Shown: positions 10,989 to 21,194 of the stretch, in pieces | How the letters are laid out: each line of letters begins with the position of its first letter | Position numbering within the stretch: position 1 is the stretch's first letter | NCBI GenBank assembly: GCA_002005505.1 | Contig: MVGU01001526.1 | Coordinates: 52,501-88,157, forward strand | Direction of reading: 5' to 3' | Length of the DNA stretch: 35,657 nt | Source: Botryococcus braunii | Taxonomy: Eukaryota; Chlorophyta; Trebouxiophyceae | The notes under the pieces: model-generated | Database searches by the model: none | What the model saw: the letters and a program-made list of their open reading frames with translations, nothing else | Told to the model about the DNA's origin: nothing | Program-made: the position numbers and the translations under genes

Positions 10989-12629
10989 ATGACAAAAAGG
11001 GGCAAAGAAAAGGAAAGTAGCAGTGAAACATCAATGTCTCAACCTGGAGAAGTCAGTGGGGCCACTCCAGGGCAGTCTATGACCGGGACACAATCAGCCA
11101 CTGCAGAACCAAAGGTGGAGATTGACAAGGCAGCCTACATCCCCAATACCTCTAATCCAAAGATGACCGTCATGCTTGATGATGGAGGGCGCAATTTTGA
11201 ATTTTGGTATGAAGCTTTGGAGGCGTGCGCAAACACCAAGGGGTTCAGAGCAGCTTTGGAGAGGCCAATGCCAGGGTCGGTGGAGAACTCAGCCATCAAG
11301 CAGTGGCTGATCCAGTCAGTTCCAGTCATCTGGCATTCTCAGATCTCATGCCACAAAGCAGCGTTCGACTTCATCACGTGGGTGAAGAACAGTCACACTG
11401 GAGGGAGCAACCAAGACATCAACCTTGAGTGGTACAAGGACATGGAGCAGGGCATTAAGACAGGGGAGACACTCAAGGTCTACCTCTACAGAATGATGGA
11501 TCTGGCTACAAGTCTCAGAAACAACGCGTTCATCCTCTTGGACCACAATGTTGGGGAGCTGATGGTGAAGGGCCTCCCTCCTGTGCTGAGGCTCGAGTCC
11601 CTGGAGGTTATGGCAACCGACAAGCCGCCATTGGAGCTGATTCAAAGAATCCTGCGCGCCGCAGCCAGCCGTGGGTACAAGGACCCACCTGCAGAGGGAA
11701 CACCTCAGGCCATGGCAGCTGCAGCAGTGGCTGGTCCCTCTGGGGGGGTAGCTAGAGCGTCATCAAGCGCTGGAGCTGCACCAGGAGTGGGAGCAGTACC
11801 GGGAGTTGGAGCACTACCAGCAAACGAACAGCCTCCCGCTGGCCCCTCTGCAACTACTTTTGGTGGCAGGGGGCGTGGACCTGGCAGGGCAAGAAGACCC
11901 AGAGAGGAGCTTACATGCCACTTCTGCAAGGCAAAGGGCCACTTCATGACTGACTGCGGACCGCTCAGGCAGCTGCAGGCTCTGCATCAAAACATGCAAG
12001 CGGCAAGCGTTGGGCCTGCAGCTTACTGGGGCCAGGGAGGCCCACAGTCGTCTCCTCAAGCGTGGTGGGACCATGGATCTAGCCGGGGTGGCCCGCCTTC
12101 ATCCGCTTCCAGCCCTGGACCACCTTCAGCATATAACTATCCAACAAGTCAACACACGTTTCCGGGGTGGCATTTACCACCTCCACCCCCTCCTTCTGGT
12201 GAGGCGATGTTTATCTCTCTCAATGTGCTTGCCCCAACTTCGCATGGAGCTAGCAGCACATCTTGGTTAATAGATAGTGGTGCCTCTGTGCATATAGTCA
12301 ATGATCTCTCATTGCTCCATAATCCAGTTATGCATGGACAGCCTCTTCCTCTGCACTTGGCAACCTCAGACGCCAAGGGAGGAATTATTGCATCTGGGTC
12401 TGTATGCCTTGTGAATGCAAGGCACGATGTATTCTGGCTGCACAATGTGCAGTGTGTTCCTTCTGCGCATACCAACCTCATTTCAGTCACTGGTGCAATT
12501 CAGGATGGAGCATCTTTCCTGACTGACACTGCAGGTGGTTACACAGCCATTAAGGGACCTGAAGGGTGGTGTGGAGATATCACCCGCGCACGAGGTCTGT
12601 TTTTTTTTTGGAGTTTGTTAATCCTGTGA
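10989..12629 (+). CDS. Copia element 1 gag and protease
   Basis: A 546-codon frame. Residues about 60-250 form a copia-type gag (capsid) region, followed by an Ala/Gly/Pro linker. A CCHC zinc knuckle CHFCKAKGHFMTDC is encoded from 11916 (about residue 310) and would bind the genomic RNA. A Pro-rich stretch follows, then the aspartic protease active site S-W-L-I-D-S-G-A-S-V-H (D codon near 12273), which matures the polyprotein. The frame ends just after T10 (12600-12609). The related element 2 reads from protease into the pre-integrase domain in one frame, so the T10 is a lesion or sequencing slip rather than a programmed shift. The start ATG follows a stop-rich leader. Confidence 0.88.
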   Translation: MTKRGKEKESSSETSMSQPGEVSGATPGQSMTGTQSATAEPKVEIDKAAYIPNTSNPKMTVMLDDGGRNFEFWYEALEACANTKGFRAALERPMPGSVENSAIKQWLIQSVPVIWHSQISCHKAAFDFITWVKNSHTGGSNQDINLEWYKDMEQGIKTGETLKVYLYRMMDLATSLRNNAFILLDHNVGELMVKGLPPVLRLESLEVMATDKPPLELIQRILRAAASRGYKDPPAEGTPQAMAAAAVAGPSGGVARASSSAGAAPGVGAVPGVGALPANEQPPAGPSATTFGGRGRGPGRARRPREELTCHFCKAKGHFMTDCGPLRQLQALHQNMQAASVGPAAYWGQGGPQSSPQAWWDHGSSRGGPPSSASSPGPPSAYNYPTSQHTFPGWHLPPPPPPSGEAMFISLNVLAPTSHGASSTSWLIDSGASVHIVNDLSLLHNPVMHGQPLPLHLATSDAKGGIIASGSVCLVNARHDVFWLHNVQCVPSAHTNLISVTGAIQDGASFLTDTAGGYTAIKGPEGWCGDITRARGLFFFWSLLIL

Positions 12630-15600
12630 GAGGGCAGCAAGTTGGCTGCAGACATATTGATCACATGGCTGAGGCGTCTCATCTTAGGAAAGGACACGTG
12701 TGTAGCGAGAGATCTCTGTGGCATGCTAGGTTAGGTCATCCTGGTGCCAGCAGCATGCAAAGGTTCTCCAAGGAAGATCTGGTTACAGGAATCAATATCT
12801 CCCTTGCTCCCTGCTCTGAGTGCCCCAAGCACGGTGAATCGTATATACAAGGGAAACACTCCAGACCTCCTTTCCCTGTATCTTCCAGGCCTGCACATAA
12901 CCCACTCGATAGAGTCCATGTGGATACTGTGGGTCCCATATCACCTCCTGCCATCACAGGTGAACGATATTGGGTCACTGTAGTGGATGAAAGTTCACAC
13001 CAAGTTGCCTCCCTGCCTGTGAAGTCAAAGGATTGCATCCCAAAGGCTGTGATAGACCTGCTCCGTTTTTGGCAGACCCAACGAGGCACGGTTGTGAAGT
13101 GTGTGAGGACTGACAGGGGTTCAGAGTTCCTGAACCAGCAATTCAAAGAGTTTTGTGCTCAGCAGGGCACTAAGATGGAGTCCTCAACGCCCTACACGCC
13201 TCAGCAGAATGGGGTGGCGGAGAGGATGAATAGGACCCTGAAGGAGCGAACAAGGACTCTGTTGGTCCATGCTGCAGCAGACCCTTCCCTTTGGAAGGAG
13301 GCGCTTGAGACAGCTACCCTCCTCTACAATGTGGGTCCTACTTCAGGCAGGTCCCTGACCCCCATGGAATTATTCTTTGATGTCAAACCTGATGTGTCTG
13401 TGCTGCGCACGTTTGGCTGTGTAGCCCATGTGCACATTCCCAGTGGCCAAAGGTCTGTTTTTGGGCCCAAGACCATCCCTGGGATGTTTACTGGTTATTG
13501 TCCCCAGTCTAAAGCGTATCGTGTGTACGTGGGGAATGGAGTGTGGAAGGAGAGTAGGGACGTCAGCTTTATCGAGCACTTGAGGGGGGCTGAGAGAGTG
13601 GGTCTATCAAAGGTCCAGCCTGGGTCTGTCTATGATTCTAGGATATCACCCCCCCTTGGCAGTGAGAATCTGGCAACGCCTCAAGCAATTCCCTCTGCTG
13701 CTCCACCCACGTTCTGGGATGAGGAGGATGACCATGGAGTGGAAACGCTTTCCACTGGGGCTCTTGGGACCTCTGGACTTTGTGCTGGGGATCAGTCTGG
13801 AGACGGGACCATAGCAGCACATGACCAAGGAACCCCCACCAGCTTGGATTCTACTGTTGGGACCCCAGAATCATCTCAGCACTCGTGGTCGGTGCTTGAG
13901 CATATGCAGAATCTGGCCAGGGGGGGTGTAGAAACTCAATCCCAGGTAGAAAAAATGCATAAGGTACAAGAGGGGTTGCGAATGCAGGGGAAGTCACAAA
14001 TTCCCCTTCCTCCAGGGACCACCCTTACAAGGGAGCAGCGTTATGTACAGCGCGTGGCTAGGAGAGAGCATTCTGACATCCCATTGCATGCCCCTGACCC
14101 AGGTCAGGCAATTGTGAGTGAGCCAAACATGGTTGGTCTCCCTGATATGCAGGGGCAGGTTGAGACAGTCGAGGCTATGTTCGGTGCAGATGTAAGAGAT
14201 GAGAGTAATGGGTTAGACATGCCAGCAGTAGGGGAAGCTGGTGCCCAATCCCAGTCACTGGCTAGTCATGCTTATGGTGTGCAGGCTGACATTGTAGGCG
14301 CAGCTCAGGCAAGTCTGGGTAGTGTGCCCAAGTGTGAGTCCAGGAGAGAGAGAGAGCTGCTGCTCCCCTCTGCATTGCGGAAGGTGCGAGAATGTAAGGG
14401 TGCTGCACATGAGTCCAGTAGTCAAGGAGAGAGAGAGAGACTTGAGAAGGAATCAGATAACCCCGGCAGTACTGCCCAGTCCCAGCATAAGGTACATAAT
14501 GTACCTTATTCTGGCAACCAGGGAGAGAGAGAGAGAGAGAGAGAAGGGAACAGCACCAGTAAGGCTGACAGCCCTGTTGCACCACAGCATAAGGTACAGA
14601 GTGTACCTTCTGTCAGGTTGGGAAAAGTTCACGTGCCCTCAAACTTGAGGGAAGCCCAGCGCTCACCTCAGTGGGAGTTTTGGCAGCAGGCAATGCAAGA
14701 GGAGATGGAGTCTTTAGACACCCATGAGGTTATGCAGTATGTGGAAAGACCCCATGGGCAGAAAGTTATCCCTGTTCATTGGATTTTTTCTACAAAAAAC
14801 GATGCACATGGGAATGTCACTCGGTTTAAAGCAAGATTGGTTGCCCAGGGTTGCAGACAGATTCCTGGTATAGATGTTGGTGAGGTTTTTGCACCTACCA
14901 GCAGCTATGGTGCTAGGAGAGCTGTGCTGGCAGTGGCTGCCACACAAAATCTTGAGATCCACCAAGTGGATATCAAGACAGCTTTTCTCAATGAGGAGTT
15001 GGAGGAAGAGGTCTATGTGACCCAACCACCAGGATTTGAGAATGGCAACACGAGAGTTGTGTGCAAGCTCAGGAAGGCACTCTACGGTCTTAAGCAAGCC
15101 CCACGGGCTTGGCACAAGACCTTGGGCGACAAGTTGAGCGTGATGGGGTGTAGTGTGTGCAAGAGCGACGCTGGGGTATACATCAGGAGGGCCTCTGATG
15201 GTAATCTGTCGTTTATTCTTGTTTATGTCGATGATCTTCTCATAGTTGCCAGAGTGGTTGCAGAGATTGAGTGGGGGAAAGAGTTATTGAAGAAGGACTT
15301 CACCATCCATGATTTGGGAGAGGTGAATGATTTCCTGGGGTGTCAGGTCCTACGCAATAGAGTTCAGGGCACTATTTCCATGAGTTGCACTCCCAAGATT
15401 GATGCTCTTGTGGAGAAGTTTGGCGTTGCTGATGATGGGCGTGGGGTTGATACCCCCATGTCCAAGGACTTCGTGGCTAGCAGCAGACCCGAGTCCTCAG
15501 ATGGTATGTCACATGGGGCTGGTACCCCTCTGCCACCTGGTCATCGATACTGCGAGTTAATTGGATCGTTGCTGTACATAGCCAATACGACCCGGCCTGA

Positions 15601-16003
15601 CATTTCTCAGGCTGTTGGAGTGTTGTCAAGGTATAGAATGACACCCACTACCTCACACTGGAATGAGGCCATTCGAGTGCTGAAGTACTTGAGAGATACC
15701 AGAGAGTTAGCTCTTACTCTGGGTGGAAAGGGCCCTGAGCTAGAAGGCTATGTTGATGCCGACTATGCTGGGGACCTGGACCACAGGTATTCCACCACTG
15801 GCTATGTTCTATCAGTCTATGGTAGTGCCGTGGTTTGGGGAAGCAAGAAGCAGAGCTCAGTTGCTACCTCAACTGTGCAAGCTGAGTTTATGGCAGCTGG
15901 CCATATTGTGAAGGAAGCCAACTGGCTAAGGGGCTTCTTGGAAGAGATAGGGGCTGCACCTTGGAGGGTCAAAATTTTCTGTGACAACCAAGGATGCATT
16001 TCT
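12606..16003 (+). CDS. Copia element 1 integrase, RT and start of RNase H (interrupted pol)
   Basis: The frame is open from 12566, but meaning starts after the T10 run. A pre-integrase zinc domain comes first (L-W-H-A-R-L-G-H-P-G at about 12717, then C-S-E-C). The integrase core has D in H-V-D-T-V-G-P, D in T-D-R-G-S-E-F and E in N-G-V-A-E-R, with exactly 35 residues between the last two. An acidic, RERERE-containing linker of about 330 residues follows. RT carries A-F-L-N-E-E-L-E-E-E-V-Y-V, Y-G-L-K-Q-A-P-R-A-W and Y-V-D-D (15224-15235). RNase H includes D-A-D-Y-A-G-D. The frame stops where the gypsy LTR begins: target TTTCT followed by LTR TGA supplies the stop codon. Confidence 0.9.
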
Positions 16004-16492
16004 TGAAACAAAGGGAGACGTGTATGCAAGTTTAATAATAAGAGATACTAGGGTTTAAGGAAGGGGTGACACCGCGAGACAGTAAACGTGACGCCGATTC
16101 CTCTTACAATACGCAGCTCCTCCTCACGCAGGCGATTCCGAGTCTCCAATAAACAATATGGCCAACGCCAATACAATATACTATGCAACAGATATATCCA
16201 GGCCCCAAAGATAAGTGTGTCTCTCGAAGTGTGTGTCCAACTTGTGGTGAACCCGGCTACATCGCCCTTCTATGTGATGCTCTCGCGAGCACCACGAGAA
16301 GGATGACGAGAGGGCATCCTTTTGGACATTTCATGAACATCCTATATTGTGAAGCTTCTCGTAGTACGACGTGCGTGAAGACACATGCGCACACATGCAG
16401 GCGTGCACGTAATTCGAAACACCTGCACATAATTCGAAAGGCGAGCCGCATGAGGTACGCAGACGCGGCACCGCACGCGTCACCTCACTACA
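16004..16492 (-). repeat. 3' LTR of nested gypsy
   Basis: 489 bp, matching 22457-22945 base for base as far as I could follow. In element orientation it starts TGTAGTGAGG and ends TTTGTTTCA. Plus-strand frames inside it (including one that encodes CPTCGEPGYIALLC) are antisense to the element and are not genes. Confidence 0.93.
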
Positions 16493-16511
16493 TACTCCCC
16501 CCCCTATTCCT
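16493..16511 (-). other. Polypurine tract of nested gypsy
   Basis: On the minus strand the sequence GGAATAGGGGGGGGAGTA lies immediately upstream of the 3' LTR. This is the expected plus-strand primer for gypsy reverse transcription. Confidence 0.8.
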
Positions 16512-17016
16512 GTGCGTCCCCGCGCAGAAGGCAGAGCGCAACAAAACAACAAAAGACCTTCCAACATGCGGAGACTCAGAACACTACCTACGGGCAACCC
16601 GCCTCCCGTGTTGCCAGACCCCAGCCGATCGCTGCGTATCGGGGTCCCCACCATATAGAAATAAGAATAAGTATCATTCATGACAAACATGACAAAAGAC
16701 GAAACGGAGGAAACAGCTAAGTCCACGTAGAGCCAAAAGTCCAGAAGTTCATAAGTCGAGAAGTCCACAAGTCCATAAGGCAAAGTTCAAGTGAGGTTCA
16801 AACCAAGTTCGAGTCCAAAGTTCCAGAGTCCAAAGTTCCGTGTCCAGTGGCAATGAAGTGAAGCGGCCATGTCGAGCCTAATGTGCACAATGATCTATCC
16901 AGGTAAGGGACCCATGGTCCACCCTACCGGGTAAGGCAGCCTTACCCTAGCCTATCCACAGTCCATATGGCCATACAGAGAGACCCCTCCAAGGAGGGCC
17001 AACCGGTCGACGGGGC
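16512..17016 (-). other. Gypsy 3' untranslated region
   Basis: About 500 bp between the end of pol and the polypurine tract. On the plus strand, words such as AAGTCCA, AAGTTC and GAGTCCA recur loosely at 16720-16835, giving a degenerate tandem repeat. No gene is seen. Confidence 0.5.
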
Positions 17017-20000
17017 CTAAGGGCGAATCCGAGGGATTGTGCCCCTGGGAGGCAATGGAGGCAACCCGTGACTCCCTCTGACTGCTCCACTTGCTGGCGG
17101 CAGCGCGTAAAATTCGTGAGTGGTTCCCACGTATCGTCGTCGGGCGTGTAACCTTTCCATCGCACAAGGTATTGCATATGCGGGGTTCCATCCGGGTCGT
17201 AGAGAGTGCGGCCGCGGTCGTCCATGAGTGGCTTGTGGTCCACAATGCCACCAATCTCGTATTCGATATGGTCGTTGACGAGGTGCGGGGGGGGGCGGCG
17301 GCGGACGCACACGTGCGACATCAGCGGTACGGTAGGGGGTGAGGAAGTTGACATTGACGGTCGGATGATACCGGTCGTAGCCGTTTGGAAACTCCAAGCG
17401 GTACGCGTTGGGGCCAGGCGAGCTAAGGACCTTGAAGGGTCCCACGCGCCGAGGCGCAAACTTCTGTGGAAGTTTCCTGTGAACTGCAAAGAAGTCCCGA
17501 TCCACAAGCACGTAGTCACCCGGCGCAAACGACACATCGCTGCGACGCCTATTTGCATAGGCAGTTTGCCGGTCCTGGGCTGCAGCCAAAAACTTTTGTG
17601 CCCGTCGGATGTCCAAACCCATCTTCCTCACAAACTCATCCGCACTCCCAACTCCAGTTTTTCCCAAGTGCCCATTTGCAAACGGGACGTTCGGATCTTG
17701 ACCATATGTAAGCCTGAAGGGTGTTGTGTTGATAGAAGTTTGCCAAGAGTTATTGTACGCAAATTCGGCTTCGGGCAAATTACTATCCCAATCCCTTCCA
17801 TGATCTGCAACATAATGTTTCAGATAGTCTCCCAAAATGCGGTTTGTCCTTTCAGTTTGCCCATCTGTTTGAGGATGGAAGGCAGTTGAAAGGGCAGGCC
17901 GACATCCCGTAAGTTCATGTAACGCCTTCATAAACTTACTCACAAAGCGGGGATCCCGATCAGAAACAATTTCCTCCGGATATCCATGATACATCCATAC
18001 CCGTGTCCTTAGCAATTGTGCCACCGTATAAGCATCCGCATTCATGGTTGTAGCTGCAAAATGAGCACACTTGCTAAGCCTATCCACGACAACCCAAATA
18101 GCATCATTTCCATTGGGAGTCTTTGGCAAATTAGTAATGAAATCCATGGACAAACTTTGCCACTTCCTGACTGGTATTTGTAAAGGGTGAAGAAGACCAG
18201 CAGGCAAAGTATTCCGAGCCTTGACCCGCTGGCAAGAGTCACAATGAGCAACATAGGCTTTGACATCCTCATACATTCCAGGCCAATACCATTCCCTTGT
18301 GAGAAGCTCATACATGCGAGTTACTCCAGGGTGGCCAACATGAGGCGGGTCATGCAATGCTTCCAAAATTCCACGTCGCAGATTCTCAACAACAAGTTCC
18401 CCATTCTTCCTTTCCTCAAACAATGCAGGAACATACTTCCGTCCATTCCTTTCCCAAAAGCCTCCCTTAAGACTAACCTTCCGACGATTCGCGCGCACTG
18501 CCAACCAAGGATCATCTGTGTAAGCCTTCCCAAGTTTTCCAAGTAAGGTTTCGTACCCATCGGTATCGGGGGTGAGCTCACTTGGGCTGGCCAACCCAAT
18601 TTGCTCCATCGTGCCGAGGGGGTCTTGGACCTCCTGAGCGGGCTCCGTGACTTTTCGAACCTTGCGGGACCGAGCTGCATCCAATCTGGAGGGGGTGAGG
18701 CAGTCCGGAGAGGGGCGCGTACGCTTGCGCCGGAGGGCAACCCCGGCCACTACTCCATTGTCCCTCCCCCCAGATCCAGGGTGACCATGTTGAGTGAAAC
18801 ACCTGGAGAGCGGGTCCGCAATGTTGGTCTTTCCCGGTTCCCATACCCATTCAATCTCAAACTCCTGCAGGCGCTCGGCCCACCGAGCCCTCCGAGGACT
18901 AAGCCCAACCTGTTGACCCAAGAAGGTATTACACTTGTGATCCGTTACCACTGTCACTGGCTTCCCCAAAAGATAACATCTCCATTCCGTGAGAGCATAC
19001 ACCACAGCCAATAATTCCCGTTCCGTGGCACTGTAGTTCCTCTCGCTTGCTCCCAACTTCTTGCTAAAATAAGCACAAACCTTCCCATCTTGAAACAACA
19101 CAGCTCCCACGCCGTAATCGCATGCGTCGCACACCACCTTGAATGGCCGACGTACATCCGGGAGTGTCAGGATAGGGGCTCTTACCAATGCTTCCTTGAT
19201 TTTGGTGAATGCTTCCTGTTGCTCCTGTCCCCACTTCCAAGGTGCCTTTGCTCCAGAGAGAGCGGTCAATGGGGTTGCTAGGATACTATAGTTTTGGATG
19301 AATTTGCGAAAATAGTTAGACAACCCCAAAAACCTTCTAACTTCCGTTACGTTTGTGGGTGAAGGCCACTCTTGCACCACCTTGACTTTATCCATATCCA
19401 CTTCCAATCCATTTGCACCAATAATGTGTCCCAAGTACTTCAATTGGTTCTCAAAGAAAGAACATTTAACAAGTTTTGCCAAGAGTTGATGTTCACGCAG
19501 ACGGGTGAAAACTCTCTCCAACTGCCCCAAGTGTTCATCTTCCGTTTTGCTGTAAATGAGCACATCATCTAAATACACCACCACAAATCCTTCCCTTATA
19601 AAGTCATGAAAGACTTCATTCATCAACCTCTGAAATGTGGCAGGGGCATTTGTCAGACCAAAGGGGAGAACAAGAAATTCGTACAAACCAAAAGGGGTCC
19701 GAAAGGCAGTCTTTGGCACATCCTCCTTCCGAAGCCTGACCTGATGGTATCCAGACAGTAAGTCCAAGCTTGAAAACACTTTTGCTCCCTTAAGTTTATC
19801 TAACAGGTCATCAATTCTGGGTAGAGGGTATCTATCAGAGATGGTGATTTTGTTGAGGGGACGGTAATCTATAACCATCCGTAAACTTCCATCCTTCTTC
19901 CTAACGAACAAAACAGGTGAAGCAAAAGGGGAGCAACTTGGCCTGATCAATCCCAATTTCAACATCTCATCCACTGTCCTCTCGCACTCCGCAAGCTCAC

Positions 20001-21183
20001 TTGGAGCTAGCCGGTACGCGGGCCTATTGGGAGGCCGATGTCCTTCCTCCAAATTTATTGTGTGAAATACTTCCCTTTCCGGAGGTAGCCCCGGGAGTTG
20101 CTTGGCAAACAAATCCTCATTAGCACGTAACAACTCCTTCAATGCCTGCGGTTTTCCTTCCAACATATCATTTATTTGTTGAGTGAAAGTCATACCGGTA
20201 CCACTGGTGGGTTTTGTGACGACGGGCGTGTCGTCCACAGATTGGTCGGTATCCGCCAGGTCGACCCCACTTGAGGCGTCCTCCCCGGTGATGTCCACCA
20301 ACTCAGCCTGCTCATTCACAAGCACAGTATACAAGCAAACTTTCCATACATCTTGCCCCTTCCATCCCCTTCCATTCCTGTCCTTCCTTCCCTCCTTCCT
20401 TTCTTTTGCTTGAAGACCCCAAACAAGTTTTGGCCCAACCTGCAAGGGTGAATCTGCTCGTGTTAAGGTAACCCACTTCCTATGATGTCTAAATTGAGCA
20501 GCTTTCACACGAAAAGCAATGGAGGCTCCCCTTGCTTCCATCCAATCCTGCCCCAAAATCATGTCTACCCCATCAATCATGGCAGGGCTTACAATGAAGT
20601 TATGACGGGAGCTTACACCGGGCTTAAGCGTAAATGACACATCGACCGTTCCTTTCGTATCAGACACACTTCCATCCGCAAGAGTCACTGAGATACTCGA
20701 GGGTTTATAGCGCACCCCAAGTCCTTGCAAAGTATCACTTTTAATAAAGGAATGAGACGCCCCACTGTCAAACAACACTGAAAGGATTTTCCCCTTAACA
20801 TTCGCAGGAAAGGTCATAGCGAGCGGAGAGTCAGTAGTAACACTTCCCATGGTGAGTGTGGGTCTTGGGGGAACCACACAACATATAAAAGAGAATGGGT
20901 ATACACTAGTTTGACCATTCATGTCTACCGCCTGTCCCTTCCTTCCTGAACACACTTCCACAATCCTTCCTTGCATACGGTGAGCATAGAGACTCTTACT
21001 TTTCCAAGCTTTCCTTCCCACAATGAAACAACAAGTGAGGGACGGGTTGCACCTTTGTTCCCCTAAAAACTTGGAAATCTCAGATTCAGCCTTCCTAACA
21101 TTTGGCACCACAAGGTTCACCCCTTCCTTTCCCAATTTGGAGGCCACAAGAGAGTGCAATTCATGCAAGCAAGTGGCATCCAT
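17017..21183 (-). CDS. Gypsy pol: protease, RT, RNase H, integrase
   Basis: A 1,388-codon frame beginning 11 bp after the gag stop and in a different frame from gag. The aspartic protease has L-F-D-S-G-A-S-H (DSGAS at 20769-20755). RT has K-K-D-G-S-L-R-M-V-I-D-Y-R, the P-F-G-L-T-N-A-P motif and Y-L-D-D (19575-19564). RNase H has V-C-D-A-C-D-Y-G-V-G-A and T-D-H-K. Integrase has an HHCC zinc domain (HVGHPG ... CDSCQ), a catalytic D in V-V-V-D-R-L-S-K, D in S-D-R-D-P-R-F and E in D-G-Q-T-E with 35 residues between them, and a C-terminal G-P-F module. The last about 90 residues after the poly-Pro stretch are out of frame; the real continuation is the chromodomain in the next frame. Confidence 0.93.
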   Translation of the reverse strand: MDATCLHELHSLVASKLGKEGVNLVVPNVRKAESEISKFLGEQRCNPSLTCCFIVGRKAWKSKSLYAHRMQGRIVEVCSGRKGQAVDMNGQTSVYPFSFICCVVPPRPTLTMGSVTTDSPLAMTFPANVKGKILSVLFDSGASHSFIKSDTLQGLGVRYKPSSISVTLADGSVSDTKGTVDVSFTLKPGVSSRHNFIVSPAMIDGVDMILGQDWMEARGASIAFRVKAAQFRHHRKWVTLTRADSPLQVGPKLVWGLQAKERKEGRKDRNGRGWKGQDVWKVCLYTVLVNEQAELVDITGEDASSGVDLADTDQSVDDTPVVTKPTSGTGMTFTQQINDMLEGKPQALKELLRANEDLFAKQLPGLPPEREVFHTINLEEGHRPPNRPAYRLAPSELAECERTVDEMLKLGLIRPSCSPFASPVLFVRKKDGSLRMVIDYRPLNKITISDRYPLPRIDDLLDKLKGAKVFSSLDLLSGYHQVRLRKEDVPKTAFRTPFGLYEFLVLPFGLTNAPATFQRLMNEVFHDFIREGFVVVYLDDVLIYSKTEDEHLGQLERVFTRLREHQLLAKLVKCSFFENQLKYLGHIIGANGLEVDMDKVKVVQEWPSPTNVTEVRRFLGLSNYFRKFIQNYSILATPLTALSGAKAPWKWGQEQQEAFTKIKEALVRAPILTLPDVRRPFKVVCDACDYGVGAVLFQDGKVCAYFSKKLGASERNYSATERELLAVVYALTEWRCYLLGKPVTVVTDHKCNTFLGQQVGLSPRRARWAERLQEFEIEWVWEPGKTNIADPLSRCFTQHGHPGSGGRDNGVVAGVALRRKRTRPSPDCLTPSRLDAARSRKVRKVTEPAQEVQDPLGTMEQIGLASPSELTPDTDGYETLLGKLGKAYTDDPWLAVRANRRKVSLKGGFWERNGRKYVPALFEERKNGELVVENLRRGILEALHDPPHVGHPGVTRMYELLTREWYWPGMYEDVKAYVAHCDSCQRVKARNTLPAGLLHPLQIPVRKWQSLSMDFITNLPKTPNGNDAIWVVVDRLSKCAHFAATTMNADAYTVAQLLRTRVWMYHGYPEEIVSDRDPRFVSKFMKALHELTGCRPALSTAFHPQTDGQTERTNRILGDYLKHYVADHGRDWDSNLPEAEFAYNNSWQTSINTTPFRLTYGQDPNVPFANGHLGKTGVGSADEFVRKMGLDIRRAQKFLAAAQDRQTAYANRRRSDVSFAPGDYVLVDRDFFAVHRKLPQKFAPRRVGPFKVLSSPGPNAYRLEFPNGYDRYHPTVNVNFLTPYRTADVARVRPPPPPPAPRQRPYRIRDWWHCGPQATHGRPRPHSLRPGWNPAYAIPCAMERLHARRRYVGTTHEFYALPPASGAVRGSHGLPPLPPRGTIPRIRP
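17040..17290 (-). pseudogene. Gypsy chromodomain, out of frame with integrase
   Basis: In the frame shifted from pol, the minus strand reads H-L-V-N-D-H-I-E-Y-E-I-G-G-I-V-D-H-K, then Y-L-V-R-W-K-G-Y-T and D-D-T-W-E-P-L-T-N-F. These are the signature residues of a chromodomain (Y-L-V-K-W-K-G-Y ... W-E-P). In chromoviruses this integrase C-terminal module directs insertion toward marked chromatin. A homopolymer of eight G on the plus strand (17287-17294) sits exactly at the switch. One extra base, or two fewer, would restore the fusion. A sequencing slip or a recent mutation are both possible. Confidence 0.88.
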
Positions 21184-21194
21184 GGCTTCAGAAT

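Noticed and set aside
14340..14545. GA-repeat blocks in the element 1 linker as separate microsatellites
   Set aside because: They encode the Arg-Glu part of the linker in frame and are also present as RER motifs in elements 2 and 3, so they belong to the gene.
16183..16683. LTR frame with a zinc-knuckle-like CPTCGEPGYIALLC
   Set aside because: It lies antisense in the gypsy LTR, lacks the His of a CCHC knuckle and is present in both LTR copies only because they are duplicates.
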